Below the pieces are notes generated by a model, which saw only the letters and a program-made list of their open reading frames with translations, ran no database searches and was not told the DNA's origin. DNA of 64,000 nt from Nitrospirota bacterium. Its GTDB lineage: Bacteria > Nitrospirota > Nitrospiria > Nitrospirales > Nitrospiraceae. Positions 25,647 through 33,860 of the stretch are shown piece by piece. Location of the stretch: NCBI GenBank assembly GCA_028876065.1, contig JAGWTI010000005.1, positions 1 through 64,000 on the forward strand. Reading direction: 5' to 3'. Numbering within the stretch: the first letter of the stretch is position 1; every line of letters starts with the position of its first letter. A program made the translations under genes and the position numbers.

Positions 25647-25958
25647 ATGCGACGCCGAGCGACTGAGAAGACCAGAAGAAATCCCATTCTTGCCGCGGCC
25701 CTGTCGATCATCCTCCCCGGTTTAGGCCAGTTCTACAATCGCCAGATCAAGAAGGGGCTGAGCTTCGCCATCGGAGCCCTGTTTGTCATCGTCATCTGGA
25801 TCGGTGCGTTCGATACGCCCCAACCTTTGAATCCGGAAGCATTCGAAGCGACACCGTGGAACAATCAAGACTTGTTCTTCGCGCTTGGTCCATTCTTGAT
25901 CGGGTTGATGGTGTGGAGCGGCGTGGATGCATTCCAGACGGCGCAACGCTCCCTATAG
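25647..25958 (+). CDS. Small membrane protein, first of a tandem pair
   Basis: 103 residues from ATG 25647. A basic N-terminus precedes a hydrophobic helix pair around LSIILPGLGQFYNRQIKKGL and a third helix near the C-terminus (FFALGPFLIGLMVWSGVDAF). The GLGQFYNRQ..KG pattern resembles TM2-like small membrane proteins. It is paralogous to the next gene: both have NP-LAA-LS-PGLGQFY-RQ-KG followed by GAL. Function unknown. Confidence 0.75.
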   Translation: MRRRATEKTRRNPILAAALSIILPGLGQFYNRQIKKGLSFAIGALFVIVIWIGAFDTPQPLNPEAFEATPWNNQDLFFALGPFLIGLMVWSGVDAFQTAQRSL

Positions 25959-25993
25959 CGAACGCACGGATTCCTTGTGCGGGGTCTCCACCT

Positions 25994-26329
25994 ATGCCGA
26001 CTGCTTCTGCCCACCGGCCTAAAAATCCCTCACTGGCCGCTATTCTTTCCGGGTTGATGCCCGGGCTTGGGCAATTCTATTGTCGGCAGTGGGGAAAAGG
26101 CGGAGGCTTCTTCGTCGGAGCCTTGGCGATCGATGCAGGACTTGGCGTTTCCGAAGGAATCCTGAATGTCCTACGGGGGGCGTTGGCTGGGATCCCGCCT
26201 CCGGACAGCGGCGCCATCTTGCTCCGCTCTTTCCCATTCCTGGCCTTGGCGGTGTGGAGCATTGCGGACGCGGCGAAGACGGCCCGCAGCCTCGCCTGTC
26301 CGACCAGTGCATCGAACACCGGCGCGTGA
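25994..26329 (+). CDS. Small membrane protein, second of a tandem pair
   Basis: 111 residues from ATG 25994; the frame is open to 25856, but the upstream part overlaps the previous gene and is not conserved. Shares LSGLMPGLGQFYCRQWGKGG and FPFLALAVWSIADAAKTAR with its neighbour, so the two arose by tandem duplication. Two to three membrane helices are predicted by eye. Function unknown. Confidence 0.72.
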   Translation: MPTASAHRPKNPSLAAILSGLMPGLGQFYCRQWGKGGGFFVGALAIDAGLGVSEGILNVLRGALAGIPPPDSGAILLRSFPFLALAVWSIADAAKTARSLACPTSASNTGA

Positions 26330-26348
26330 AGGTGTGCAGGATGTGCCG

Positions 26349-26377
26349 TTGACACGTTCCGAGTGGTGTGTTAGAAC
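26349..26377 (+). promoter_or_regulatory. Promoter of yebC-ruvAB with overlapping inverted repeat
   Basis: Perfect TTGACA (26349-26354), 17-base spacer, then TAGAAC (26372-26377). An inverted repeat GTGGT...ACCAC overlaps the -10 and could bind a repressor; no LexA-type box is recognised. The yebC start is 46 bases further on. Confidence 0.6.
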
Positions 26378-26422
26378 CACCGCATAAATACAGACGATTT
26401 TGCGATTTGGAGGGGAGCGACC

Positions 26423-27175
26423 ATGGGCGGCCATAGCCATTGGGCCACCACGAAGCGTCACAAAGCCGCGGTGGATGCGAAACGCGGCAAACTCTTTACC
26501 CGCATCATCCGCGAGTTGACCATTGCGGCCCGGCAGGGCGGCGATCCGGACGGCAACCCCCGCCTGCGCCTGGCCATCGCCAAGGCCAAAGACGCCAACA
26601 TGCCGGGGGATACGCTGAAGAAGGCCATTCAGCGGGGCACAGGCGAGCTGCCCGGCGTGACCTATGAAGAGTTTTCACTGGAGGGCTACGGTCCAGGGGG
26701 AACGGCTCTCTTGCTGGAAATTACCAGCGACAACCGCAACCGCACCGTGGCGGAAATCCGGAGCCTGCTCACGAAGAATGGCGGCAACATGGCTGAAGCC
26801 GGCGCGGTGTCCTGGCAATTCCACAAAAAAGGCTTGCTGGTCGTGGAAAAGGGCAAAGTGGAGGAGGACAAACTCCTGTCCCTGGCCCTGGATGCTGGCG
26901 CCGAGGACGTGAAAGTGGACGAGAAGGCGTTCGAAGTCATTACCGAGCCGCATGACTTCGAAGCGGTGAAGAAGGCGCTCACCGACGCAAAGATCGAATC
27001 CTCGCTCGCGGAAGTCACCTTCGTGCCGCAAAACTACGTGAAGCTGGAAGAGAAGGCGGCCGAACAGATGCTCAAGCTGATGGAAATCCTGGACGAGCAC
27101 GACGATGTCCAAAAGGTCCACGCGAACTTCGATATTCCGGATGAGATCATGGAGAAAGTGGCGGCGGCAGGCTGA
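26423..27175 (+). CDS. yebC: YebC/PmpR-family protein
   Basis: 250 residues from ATG 26423 behind a strong GGAGGGG site. MGGHSHWATTKRHKAAVDAK (usually GHSKW) and DANMPGDTLKKAIQRGTGEL are diagnostic. The family includes regulators and ribosome-associated factors that relieve stalling at polyproline-type sequences. It opens the yebC-ruvA-ruvB group; in many bacteria ruvC lies directly between yebC and ruvA but is missing here. Confidence 0.95.
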   Translation: MGGHSHWATTKRHKAAVDAKRGKLFTRIIRELTIAARQGGDPDGNPRLRLAIAKAKDANMPGDTLKKAIQRGTGELPGVTYEEFSLEGYGPGGTALLLEITSDNRNRTVAEIRSLLTKNGGNMAEAGAVSWQFHKKGLLVVEKGKVEEDKLLSLALDAGAEDVKVDEKAFEVITEPHDFEAVKKALTDAKIESSLAEVTFVPQNYVKLEEKAAEQMLKLMEILDEHDDVQKVHANFDIPDEIMEKVAAAG

Positions 27176-27180
27176 AAGCT

Positions 27181-27289
27181 GTGATGAGTGATCAGTAATG
27201 AGTGATGAGGGCAAAGTTTGGACCCTTCACGACCGAGATCGTCATGATCCTGTCGCAGTGCTCATCACTCGTCACTCATCACCCATCAC
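27181..27289. repeat. Intergenic hairpin, GTGATGAG family (copy C)
   Basis: Arms 27181-27209 and 27261-27289 (29 bases each) match at about 24 positions; the inner ten, GAGTGATGAG/CTCATCACTC, are perfect. The loop is about 51 bases. The element starts 6 bases after the yebC stop and ends 8 bases before the ruvA ATG, occupying the place of ruvC in other genomes. No ribosome site precedes ruvA outside the right arm. Confidence 0.75.
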
Positions 27290-27296
27290 TTAATTG

Positions 27297-27905
27297 ATGA
27301 TCGCCTCACTGACCGGCCGGCTGGCCTTCAAGGCTCCTTCCCACATGACACTCGATGTCCATGGCGTCGGGTACGAAGTCCTGATCCCCCTCAGTACGTT
27401 TTATGCCCTGCCGGAATTGAACGAAACGACCTCGGTCAGCATCCATACCCATGTGCGGGAAGATGCGATCCAACTCTTCGGCTTCCTGACCCTCCTGGAA
27501 AAGGAGGCGTTCATCCTGCTCACCGGAATTTCCGGCATCGGTCCGAAACTGGCCCTGAGCGTGTTGTCCTCCCTGAGCGTGGCGGATCTGATGTCGGCCG
27601 TGCGAGCCGGCGACGTCGAGAAGCTGGCCACGGTCCCGGGTGTCGGCAAAAAAACCGCGGCCCGGATCGCGTTGGAGATCAAAGACAAGATTGGACGGCT
27701 GGCTCCCGGGGCCGTGTCCGAACCGACGCCGTCGTCCGAGCCCTTGAATCAACTCCAAGAAGATGCCCTGTCCGCTCTGGTCAATCTGGGGTACAAGCCG
27801 GCCGAGGTCAAACAGGCACTCAAGCGCGTGGCGGCCGCGCCGGCGTCGACGAGTACGTTGCAAGAAGTCATTCGAGAGGTTTTAAAGGATTTGGCGAAGG
27901 GCTAG
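27297..27905 (+). CDS. ruvA: Holliday junction branch-migration protein RuvA
   Basis: 202 residues from ATG 27297 (TTG 27294 is possible). The OB-fold N-terminus (MIASLTGRLAFKAPSHMTLD) and VREDAIQLFGF are followed by two helix-hairpin-helix motifs (LTGISGIGPKLALSVLSSL and LATVPGVGKKTAARIALEIK) and the C-terminal RuvB-contact domain (EDALSALVNLGYKPAEV). It tetramerises on four-way junctions and loads RuvB. The start codon lies right after hairpin C without a visible Shine-Dalgarno. Confidence 0.96.
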   Translation: MIASLTGRLAFKAPSHMTLDVHGVGYEVLIPLSTFYALPELNETTSVSIHTHVREDAIQLFGFLTLLEKEAFILLTGISGIGPKLALSVLSSLSVADLMSAVRAGDVEKLATVPGVGKKTAARIALEIKDKIGRLAPGAVSEPTPSSEPLNQLQEDALSALVNLGYKPAEVKQALKRVAAAPASTSTLQEVIREVLKDLAKG

Positions 27906-27908
27906 CCG

Positions 27909-28412
27909 ATGAGATCCGGTATCGGACCAACGCGTCTAGTTGGGTATGGGGGGGTGTTGTTCGTTTTGGCTTGGTTGGCGCTGCCCTGGGTCGCTCTGGC
28001 CGAGGACCAACCGCCCAAGAGCATCAGAATGACCTGTGGAAGCTGCCCGTCCGGCTATGCGAAGACGGGAGTCACCACAGCGCCGGAAGTCTGCAAGGAC
28101 GGCGATCCGATTCTCGTGGAGTGCGTGCCCTTGGGCGTGATGAATCTCATGGCTGTGTGCGGGTCCTGCCCGGAAGGCTATCGCCAGGTGGGCGCTTCCT
28201 CGGTGCCGGCCCGCTGCGGAAGCGAGGACGGAGGACGCATGAGTCAGTGCCAGCTCGAACAGTTCGAGAACAGCCTGCCGGATCCGACTCAGGGGGGCCG
28301 CTTCTGTCCACCGAACTGCGCCGGGGCGCTGCCGACGCCGGGACAAGGGGCCATGCCGATCCCGCCGAAATATGCGCCTTCTCCATACGATCCGTCGAAG
28401 GGAAGCAAGTAA
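27909..28412 (+). CDS. Exported cysteine-rich protein with two CGSCPxGY repeats
   Basis: 167 residues, ATG 27909 directly after ruvA. A signal peptide (hydrophobic to about residue 31, cleaved near ALA-ED) precedes ten cysteines. Two homologous units are visible: C43-C46-C62-C72 (CGSCPSGYAKTG) and C84-C87-C103-C114 (CGSCPEGYRQVG), with spacings 3/16/10 and 3/16/11. A third Cys pair and a Pro-rich tail follow. It is probably disulfide-bonded in the periplasm or outside. It interrupts ruvA-ruvB and has no evident link to recombination. No family recognised. Confidence 0.75.
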   Translation: MRSGIGPTRLVGYGGVLFVLAWLALPWVALAEDQPPKSIRMTCGSCPSGYAKTGVTTAPEVCKDGDPILVECVPLGVMNLMAVCGSCPEGYRQVGASSVPARCGSEDGGRMSQCQLEQFENSLPDPTQGGRFCPPNCAGALPTPGQGAMPIPPKYAPSPYDPSKGSK

Positions 28413-28455
28413 GCAAGCTGTGGCTTCGTTGGATGGCCGACGCTGAGGTGCTGAG

Positions 28456-29460
28456 GTGACCGACCGAATCATGACCAGTCACATGACGGAAGATGAACGG
28501 GGGCTGGAAGCCACGCTCCGTCCCCAAACGCTGGACGAGTATGTCGGGCAGGAACGGATGAAGGAGTCTCTGCGCATCTGCATCGAAGCGGCGAAGCGCA
28601 GGGGGGAAGCCTTGGACCATGCGATCTTTTATGGGCCGCCCGGCCTGGGCAAGACGACGATCGCCCATATTATTGCTCGGGAAATGGGCGCGGCGATCCG
28701 GTCTACCTCCGGGTTGGTCCTGGCCCATGCGGGAGATCTGGCGGCGATCCTGACGAATCTGCAAGAGCGCGATGTCTTGTTCATCGACGAGATCCACCGG
28801 CTGCCGGCCTCCGTCGAGGAGGCCCTCTACCCGGCCATGGAGGATTACCAGCTCGATCTGGTCGTCGGGCAAGGGCCTTCGACTCGTACGATCAAGCTGG
28901 ACTTGCCGCGATTTACCCTGATCGGAGCGACGACCAGGGCCGGGGCCTTGACGTCACCCCTGCGGGAACGGTTCGGACTCGTGAACCGCCTGGATTTTTA
29001 TGCGCCGGCCGATCTGCAGACCATCGTCACCCGTTCGGCCGGACTCCTGGGCATCCCCATCGCTCCGGAAGGCGCCGCCGAGATTGCCGGCCGCGCGAGG
29101 GGAACCCCTCGTATCGTCAACCGTTTGATCAAGCGAGTGCGTGATTTCGCACAGATCAAAGCAGAAGGGCACATCACCAGGCAAGTGGCCTGCGATGCCC
29201 TGGCTTGGCTGGGGGTGGATCAGGCCGGGTTCGACGACATGGATCGGAAAATTCTCCTGACCATTCTCGAAAAATTCGGCGGCGGGCCGGTCGGGGTCGA
29301 GTCTCTGGCGGCAGCCGTCAACGAGGAAAAAGGCACCCTGGAAGACGTCTACGAACCCTTCCTCATTCAATCCGGCTACTTGGAGCGAACGGCTCGCGGC
29401 CGGCAAGCCACCAGGCTCACGTTCGAACACTTTGGAAAAACGAAAGATTTACTGACATAG
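28456..29460 (+). CDS. ruvB: Holliday junction branch-migration ATPase RuvB
   Basis: 334 residues from GTG 28456; ATGs at 28471 and 28483 are alternatives. The AAA+ ATPase has Walker [10 protein letters not shown], Walker [10 protein letters not shown], sensor 1 LIGATTRAG and the arginine finger region SPLRERFG, plus the C-terminal winged helix. It pumps DNA through RuvA-bound junctions. The usual TSGPVLE segment reads [16 protein letters not shown]. Without a nearby ruvC, the resolvase must be encoded elsewhere or replaced. Confidence 0.97.
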   Translation: MTDRIMTSHMTEDERGLEATLRPQTLDEYVGQERMKESLRICIEAAKRRGEALDHAIFYGPPGLGKTTIAHIIAREMGAAIRSTSGLVLAHAGDLAAILTNLQERDVLFIDEIHRLPASVEEALYPAMEDYQLDLVVGQGPSTRTIKLDLPRFTLIGATTRAGALTSPLRERFGLVNRLDFYAPADLQTIVTRSAGLLGIPIAPEGAAEIAGRARGTPRIVNRLIKRVRDFAQIKAEGHITRQVACDALAWLGVDQAGFDDMDRKILLTILEKFGGGPVGVESLAAAVNEEKGTLEDVYEPFLIQSGYLERTARGRQATRLTFEHFGKTKDLLT

Positions 29461-29477
29461 CCAAGAGGCCATCAACA

Positions 29478-29554
29478 ATCAGCCCTCAGCTTGCAAAATC
29501 GAAATCCTCAGCCAAAAATAACTCCGAACTGACGGCGGAATGCTGAGAGCTGAC
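29478..29554. repeat. Intergenic inverted repeat, CAGC/CTGAC word family (copy H)
   Basis: 13-base arms, 29478-29490 (ATCAGCCCTCAGC) and 29542-29554 (GCTGAGAGCTGAC), pair with two G-U-type or mismatched positions around a 51-base AT-rich loop. It begins 17 bases after the ruvB stop and shares words with the hairpin at 16236. The rest of the 207-base gap to pheA holds a small CCTGTA/TACAGG stem near 29610-29638 and no gene. Confidence 0.5.
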
Positions 29555-29667
29555 GACTCTCCCAATCCTTCAAATCCTATTGATAAATCTTGCAAAGCCT
29601 GGTGGCTTCCTGTACCATTTCCTGTCTGGCTACAGGCCGTGCAGGGCTGGAGCCGGCTGAGCAACCT

Positions 29668-30750
29668 ATGGCAAATCGTCAGGACATCCAGCATTTCCGG
29701 AAGGAGATCGATCGGATCGACGACGAGATCCTGCGTCTCCTGAACGAACGGTCCAAGTCCGTCATTGAAATCGGCAAGCTGAAGAAGGAATCGGACAGCA
29801 ACGCGAACCTGCATACGCCCGGGCGGGAAGCGGAAATCGTCAACCGTCTCATGGCCCAGAATCAGGGCCCGTTCCCCAACGAGGCGATCCGTCCCGTCTA
29901 TCGGGAAATCATGTCCGCCTCCCTGTCCCTGGAAGGGCCCCAGAAGGTCGCCTATCTCGGGCCGGCCGCTACGTTCACGCACCTGGCCTGCATCAAGAAG
30001 TTCGGGGCCTCCGCCCAGTATATCCCGGTCAACAGCATCAAAGATGTGTTCGACGAGGTGGAGCGGGGACGGGCCAACTTCGGGGTGGTGCCGATCGAAA
30101 ATTCGACGGAAGGCGTCGTCAATTACACGCTCGACATGTTCGTCGATTCCACCTTGTTGATCTATGGCGAGGTGCTCCTGGAAGTGTCCCATTACCTGCT
30201 CTCGAAAACCGGCCGTCTCGATGACATCGCGAAAATCTATTCGCATCCGCAGCCCATCGCCCAGTGCCGCCATTGGCTGGAGACCAATCTGCCGCAGGTG
30301 CCGGTCTCGGAAGTGACCAGCACGGCCCGGGCCGCCGAACTCTGCGCCACCGACCCAGCCGCGGCGGCCATCGCCTCGGAGTTGGCGGCGCAACTCTACG
30401 GATTGAAGATCATCAAGGCCCGGATCGAGGACAACGTCCACAACTTCACCCGCTTCCTGGTGCTCTCGAAGAAGGCGCCGGAACGGACCGGCAAGGATAA
30501 GACCTCGGTCATGATCTCGGTCAAGGACAAGGTCGGAGCCCTCTACGATCTGTTGCGGCCCTTCGCCTCCCACGGACTCAACATGACGAAGATCGAATCC
30601 CGGCCGTCCCGTCGCAAGGCCTGGGAATACATCTTTTTCGTGGACGTCGAGGGGCACATCGACGAGGAGCCGGTGAAGAAGGCGCTGGAAGAGATCAAGA
30701 GCCGGTGCCTGTTCATGAAAATTTTGGGCTCATACCCGGCCCACAGCTAA
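29668..30750 (+). CDS. pheA: Chorismate mutase / prephenate dehydratase (P-protein)
   Basis: 360 residues from ATG 29668 (MANRQDIQHFRKEIDRIDDE), the usual P-protein start; the open frame begins earlier at 29590 with unrelated sequence. The AroQ chorismate mutase domain spans about 1-90, the prephenate dehydratase domain follows (VAYLGPAATFTHLA, GVVPIENSTEGVV, VHNFTRFLVL), and a regulatory ACT domain (VGALYDLLRPFASHGLNMTK, ESRPSRRKAWEYIFF) ends the protein. It catalyses two steps to phenylpyruvate, with Phe feedback expected at the ACT domain. It heads the aromatic amino acid supraoperon. Confidence 0.95.
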   Translation: MANRQDIQHFRKEIDRIDDEILRLLNERSKSVIEIGKLKKESDSNANLHTPGREAEIVNRLMAQNQGPFPNEAIRPVYREIMSASLSLEGPQKVAYLGPAATFTHLACIKKFGASAQYIPVNSIKDVFDEVERGRANFGVVPIENSTEGVVNYTLDMFVDSTLLIYGEVLLEVSHYLLSKTGRLDDIAKIYSHPQPIAQCRHWLETNLPQVPVSEVTSTARAAELCATDPAAAAIASELAAQLYGLKIIKARIEDNVHNFTRFLVLSKKAPERTGKDKTSVMISVKDKVGALYDLLRPFASHGLNMTKIESRPSRRKAWEYIFFVDVEGHIDEEPVKKALEEIKSRCLFMKILGSYPAHS

Positions 30751-30754
30751 CTCT

Positions 30755-31834
30755 ATGGCACTGAACGTCCATCCCGACATCGCGTCGCTGACCCCTTACG
30801 TACCCGGCAAGCCGGTCGAAGAGCTGGAACGGGAACTGGGGATCGCCAAGGCCGTCAAGCTGGCGTCCAACGAGAACCCGCTCGGCCCTTCGCCCAAGGC
30901 CTTGGCCGCACTCTCCGATGCGACGGCCACGCTGCATCGGTACCCCGACGGGGGCGCGCACAAACTGCGCGTGGCCTTGGCGGACCGGTGGAAGGTTCAG
31001 CCGGACCAAGTCATTCTGGGCAACGGGTCGGACGAGATCATCGGGCTCCTCGCCAGGACGTTCCTGTCGCCCGGCGACGAAGCGGTCATGGCCGAGCAGA
31101 CCTTTGTGATCTACAAGATGGAGGTAACCGCCGCGCACGGGACCCCCGTCATCGTCCCCATGCAGGAGGGCCGCCACGATCTGGCGGCCATGGCCCAAGC
31201 CGTTACGCCCAGGACCAGGCTCCTCTTCTTGTGCAATCCCAACAATCCCACCGGGACGATGGTGACGGCGGATGAGGTGAACCGGCTGATGGCGCGCGTG
31301 CCGGAGTCGGTCATCGTGGTCTTCGACGAGGCCTATTACGAGTACGTGCAGAGCCGGGAGTTTCCGGACAGCCTGGCCTATGTGAAGCGGGGGCGGAACG
31401 CGATCGTGCTCCGCACCTTTTCCAAGATATACGGCCTGGCCGGTCTGCGCATCGGCTACGGGCTGACGACGAGCGAGATCGCAGGCTACCTGAACCGCCT
31501 CCGCCCCCCGTTCAACGCCAACAGCCTGGCCCAGCGGGCGGCTTTGGCGGCCTTGGACGACGAGGAACATGTGGCGCGCAGCCGCGCGCTGAATCAAGCG
31601 GAGATGGCCTCGGTTCGGGACGGACTCGCGGGCTTGGGGTTCCAGCCTCTGCCGAGCCAAGCCAACTTCCTCTATTTCGACGCGGGGCGGGATGGCCGGG
31701 AGGTGTTTCAGGCTCTCCTGCGCGAGGGCGTCATCGTGCGCCACATCGAAGGACGCACGGTGCGGGTGACGATCGGTCTGCCGGAGGAGAATCGCCGGTT
31801 TCTCGCCGCGCTCAAGAAGGTCGTGGGGCGATAG
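30755..31834 (+). CDS. hisC: Histidinol-phosphate/aromatic aminotransferase
   Basis: 359 residues, ATG 30755, four bases after pheA. A fold-type I PLP enzyme: NENPLGPSPKA, GNGSDEII, NPNNPTGT, the Schiff-base Lys in FSKIYGLAGLRIGYG, and the phosphate-binding Arg region VRVTIG. By sequence it is HisC, but its place between pheA and the DAHP synthase/tyrA genes suggests it also transaminates phenylpyruvate and hydroxyphenylpyruvate, as HisC does in several aro/tyr operons. Confidence 0.92.
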   Translation: MALNVHPDIASLTPYVPGKPVEELERELGIAKAVKLASNENPLGPSPKALAALSDATATLHRYPDGGAHKLRVALADRWKVQPDQVILGNGSDEIIGLLARTFLSPGDEAVMAEQTFVIYKMEVTAAHGTPVIVPMQEGRHDLAAMAQAVTPRTRLLFLCNPNNPTGTMVTADEVNRLMARVPESVIVVFDEAYYEYVQSREFPDSLAYVKRGRNAIVLRTFSKIYGLAGLRIGYGLTTSEIAGYLNRLRPPFNANSLAQRAALAALDDEEHVARSRALNQAEMASVRDGLAGLGFQPLPSQANFLYFDAGRDGREVFQALLREGVIVRHIEGRTVRVTIGLPEENRRFLAALKKVVGR

Positions 31835-31861
31835 ACGGCTATTGAGGAGTACGAGGTTGTC

Positions 31862-32875
31862 ATGATTATTGTGCTGAAGCCCGAAGCCACCGAACCCCAG
31901 ATCGACCACTTGCTGGACCGGCTGCGCGAACTGGGTCTGAAGCCGCATATGACGCAGGGCGAGGAACGGACGATCATCGGTGTCATCGGCGACGATCGGG
32001 TCCTGCAGAACCAGCCGATCACCGCGTTCCCCGGCGTGGAAAGCGTCACGCCCATCCTGGCCCCCTGGAAGCTCGTCAGCCGTGAGTTCAGGAAGGACAA
32101 CACGGTCATCGATGTGGGCGGCGTCAAGGTGGGGGGGCAGAAGCTGGCGATCATGGCCGGCCCCTGCGCGGTGGAGAAGCTCGAGTTGACCGTCGGTATC
32201 GCCCATGAGGTGAAGGCTGCGGGGGGCAGCATCTTGCGGGGCGGCGCCTACAAGCCGCGCACCTCGCCCTATTCGTTCCAGGGCGTGGGGCGGGAAGGGC
32301 TGGACTACTTGCTCGAGGCGAAGAAACAGACCGGCATGCCGGTGGTCAGCGAAATCCTGGACACCCGCGACATCGAACTGTTCCTGCAGAAGGCGGACAT
32401 CATCCAAATCGGCGCCCGCAACATGCAGAACTTCGAGCTGCTCAAGGAAGTCGGCGCCTACGACAAGCCGGTGCTGTTGAAACGGGGGCTCTCGGCCACG
32501 GTCAAAGAGCTGCTCCTGTCCGCCGAGTACATCATGTCCCGCGGCAACCGGAACGTCATGCTCTGCGAGCGCGGCATCCGCACCTTCGAAACCCAGTACC
32601 GCAACACGCTGGACCTGGCCGCGGTGCCGACCCTCAAGGAGTTGTCCCATCTGCCCGTCATCGTGGACCCCAGCCATGCCACGGGCAAGTGGAATCTGGT
32701 GGCGCCGATGGCCAAGGCCGCCGTCGCGGCCGGCGCGGACGGCCTGTTGATCGAAGTGCATTCCAATCCGGAATGCGCTCTCTGCGACGGGGAGGAATCC
32801 ATCAAGCCGGCCAAGTTCAAGGAATTGATGCAAGACCTGAGAAAGATCGCGGCGGCGGTCGGCCGGGAGATCTGA
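31862..32875 (+). CDS. aroF: DAHP synthase, type I-beta with N-terminal ferredoxin-like domain
   Basis: 337 residues, ATG 31862. The first ~70 residues ([20 protein letters not shown]) form the ferredoxin-like regulatory domain known from Thermotoga-type DAHP synthases. The barrel follows, with [39 protein letters not shown], and the metal and substrate loop [13 protein letters not shown]. It condenses PEP with erythrose-4-phosphate, the first step of the shikimate pathway. The position just before tyrA fits Tyr or prephenate feedback, which is an inference. Confidence 0.95.
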   Translation: MIIVLKPEATEPQIDHLLDRLRELGLKPHMTQGEERTIIGVIGDDRVLQNQPITAFPGVESVTPILAPWKLVSREFRKDNTVIDVGGVKVGGQKLAIMAGPCAVEKLELTVGIAHEVKAAGGSILRGGAYKPRTSPYSFQGVGREGLDYLLEAKKQTGMPVVSEILDTRDIELFLQKADIIQIGARNMQNFELLKEVGAYDKPVLLKRGLSATVKELLLSAEYIMSRGNRNVMLCERGIRTFETQYRNTLDLAAVPTLKELSHLPVIVDPSHATGKWNLVAPMAKAAVAAGADGLLIEVHSNPECALCDGEESIKPAKFKELMQDLRKIAAAVGREI

Positions 32876-32884
32876 AACACAATG

Positions 32885-32972
32885 TTGAATGATAAATGCA
32901 GAATGATGAATGGTCCGGCCCTTGTCATGGGCGGCCTCGGCGTGAATTCATCATTCATCGTTCATCATTCAT
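32885..32972. repeat. Intergenic hairpin, ATGATGAATG family (copy D)
   Basis: 27-base arms, 32885-32911 and 32946-32972, match at about 21 positions; GAATGATGAAT against ATTCATCATTC is perfect. The loop is GC-rich (about 34 bases). The element starts 10 bases after the aroF stop and ends 10 bases before the tyrA ATG, leaving no room for a ribosome site outside the hairpin. Confidence 0.8.
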
Positions 32973-32981
32973 AATTTGCTT

Positions 32982-33860
32982 ATGGCCGTGCATTTCAAAC
33001 ACGTGGCGATCGTCGGAGTCGGCCTGATCGGCGGCTCGCTGGGGATGATCCTCAAGCGGCGGGGGATGGCCGATCACGTGGTGGGCATCGGCCGGCGCGT
33101 GGAAAACCTCAAGACCGCCGTGGAACTGGGCGCGATCGATCGGTATGTGGCGGACGCCAAGGAAGGCATCGCCGGCGCGGACTTCGTCGTGCTGGCCACG
33201 CCGGTGGACACGTACGAGCGGCACCTCAAGGAGTGGGGCGGGTTGCTGGCCGAAGGGACGATCGTCACCGACGTCGGCAGCGTGAAAGGGCCCTTGGTCG
33301 CGCAGGCGGAAGGGCTGGTGTCGGAGCGGGCCTGTTTTGTCGGAGGGCATCCGATCGCCGGGAAGGAAAAGACCGGCGTGGCGGCCGGCTCCGTGGATCT
33401 TTTCAAAGGCGCCCGCTGCATCCTGACACCGACCGCCCGCACCGATGCGCGCGCGCTGGCCACGGTCCGCGAAGTCTGGGAAGCGGCCGGGTCCGTCGTG
33501 CTCTCCATGGATCCGTTTCTGCACGACCGGGTCTTGGGCGCCGTCAGCCACCTGCCGCATGCGGCGGCTTTCGCCCTGATCAACGCGTTGACGGAGGTCA
33601 AGGAGCGGCAGACGCCGGAGCTGGACTTGCTGGCCTATGCAGGAGGCGGCTTGCGCGACACCACCCGCATCGCCGCCAGCTCGCCGGAGATGTGGCGGGA
33701 TATTTTCCTCTGGAACCGGGACAACGTGGTGGCCCAGCTCGATATTTATGTCCGCCATCTGCAGGAGCTCAAGCGGCTCATCCAAGCCGGCGACGGGCCG
33801 GGCATCGAAAAGGAACTGACGCGGGCCAAAGACGTGCGGGAGCGGCTGAACAAGGCATGA
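32982..33860 (+). CDS. tyrA: Prephenate dehydrogenase
   Basis: 292 residues from ATG 32982 (TTG 32976 is possible). The NAD-binding Rossmann motif is GVGLIGGSLG; then VLATPVDTY, TDVGSVKG, and GGHPIAGKEKTG, which is diagnostic for TyrA, with the prephenate-binding His in SHLPH. There is no chorismate mutase or ACT domain. The start follows hairpin D without a clear Shine-Dalgarno, and the stop overlaps aroA (ATGA). Confidence 0.95.
   Translation: MAVHFKHVAIVGVGLIGGSLGMILKRRGMADHVVGIGRRVENLKTAVELGAIDRYVADAKEGIAGADFVVLATPVDTYERHLKEWGGLLAEGTIVTDVGSVKGPLVAQAEGLVSERACFVGGHPIAGKEKTGVAAGSVDLFKGARCILTPTARTDARALATVREVWEAAGSVVLSMDPFLHDRVLGAVSHLPHAAAFALINALTEVKERQTPELDLLAYAGGGLRDTTRIAASSPEMWRDIFLWNRDNVVAQLDIYVRHLQELKRLIQAGDGPGIEKELTRAKDVRERLNKA

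Noticed and set aside
33233-33856. N-terminal extension of the aroA open frame into tyrA
   Set aside because: The extension lies in the wrong frame inside tyrA and is Arg/Gly-rich. AroA homologs start at MTSLTVKPSGPL, where an ATGA overlap with tyrA exists.
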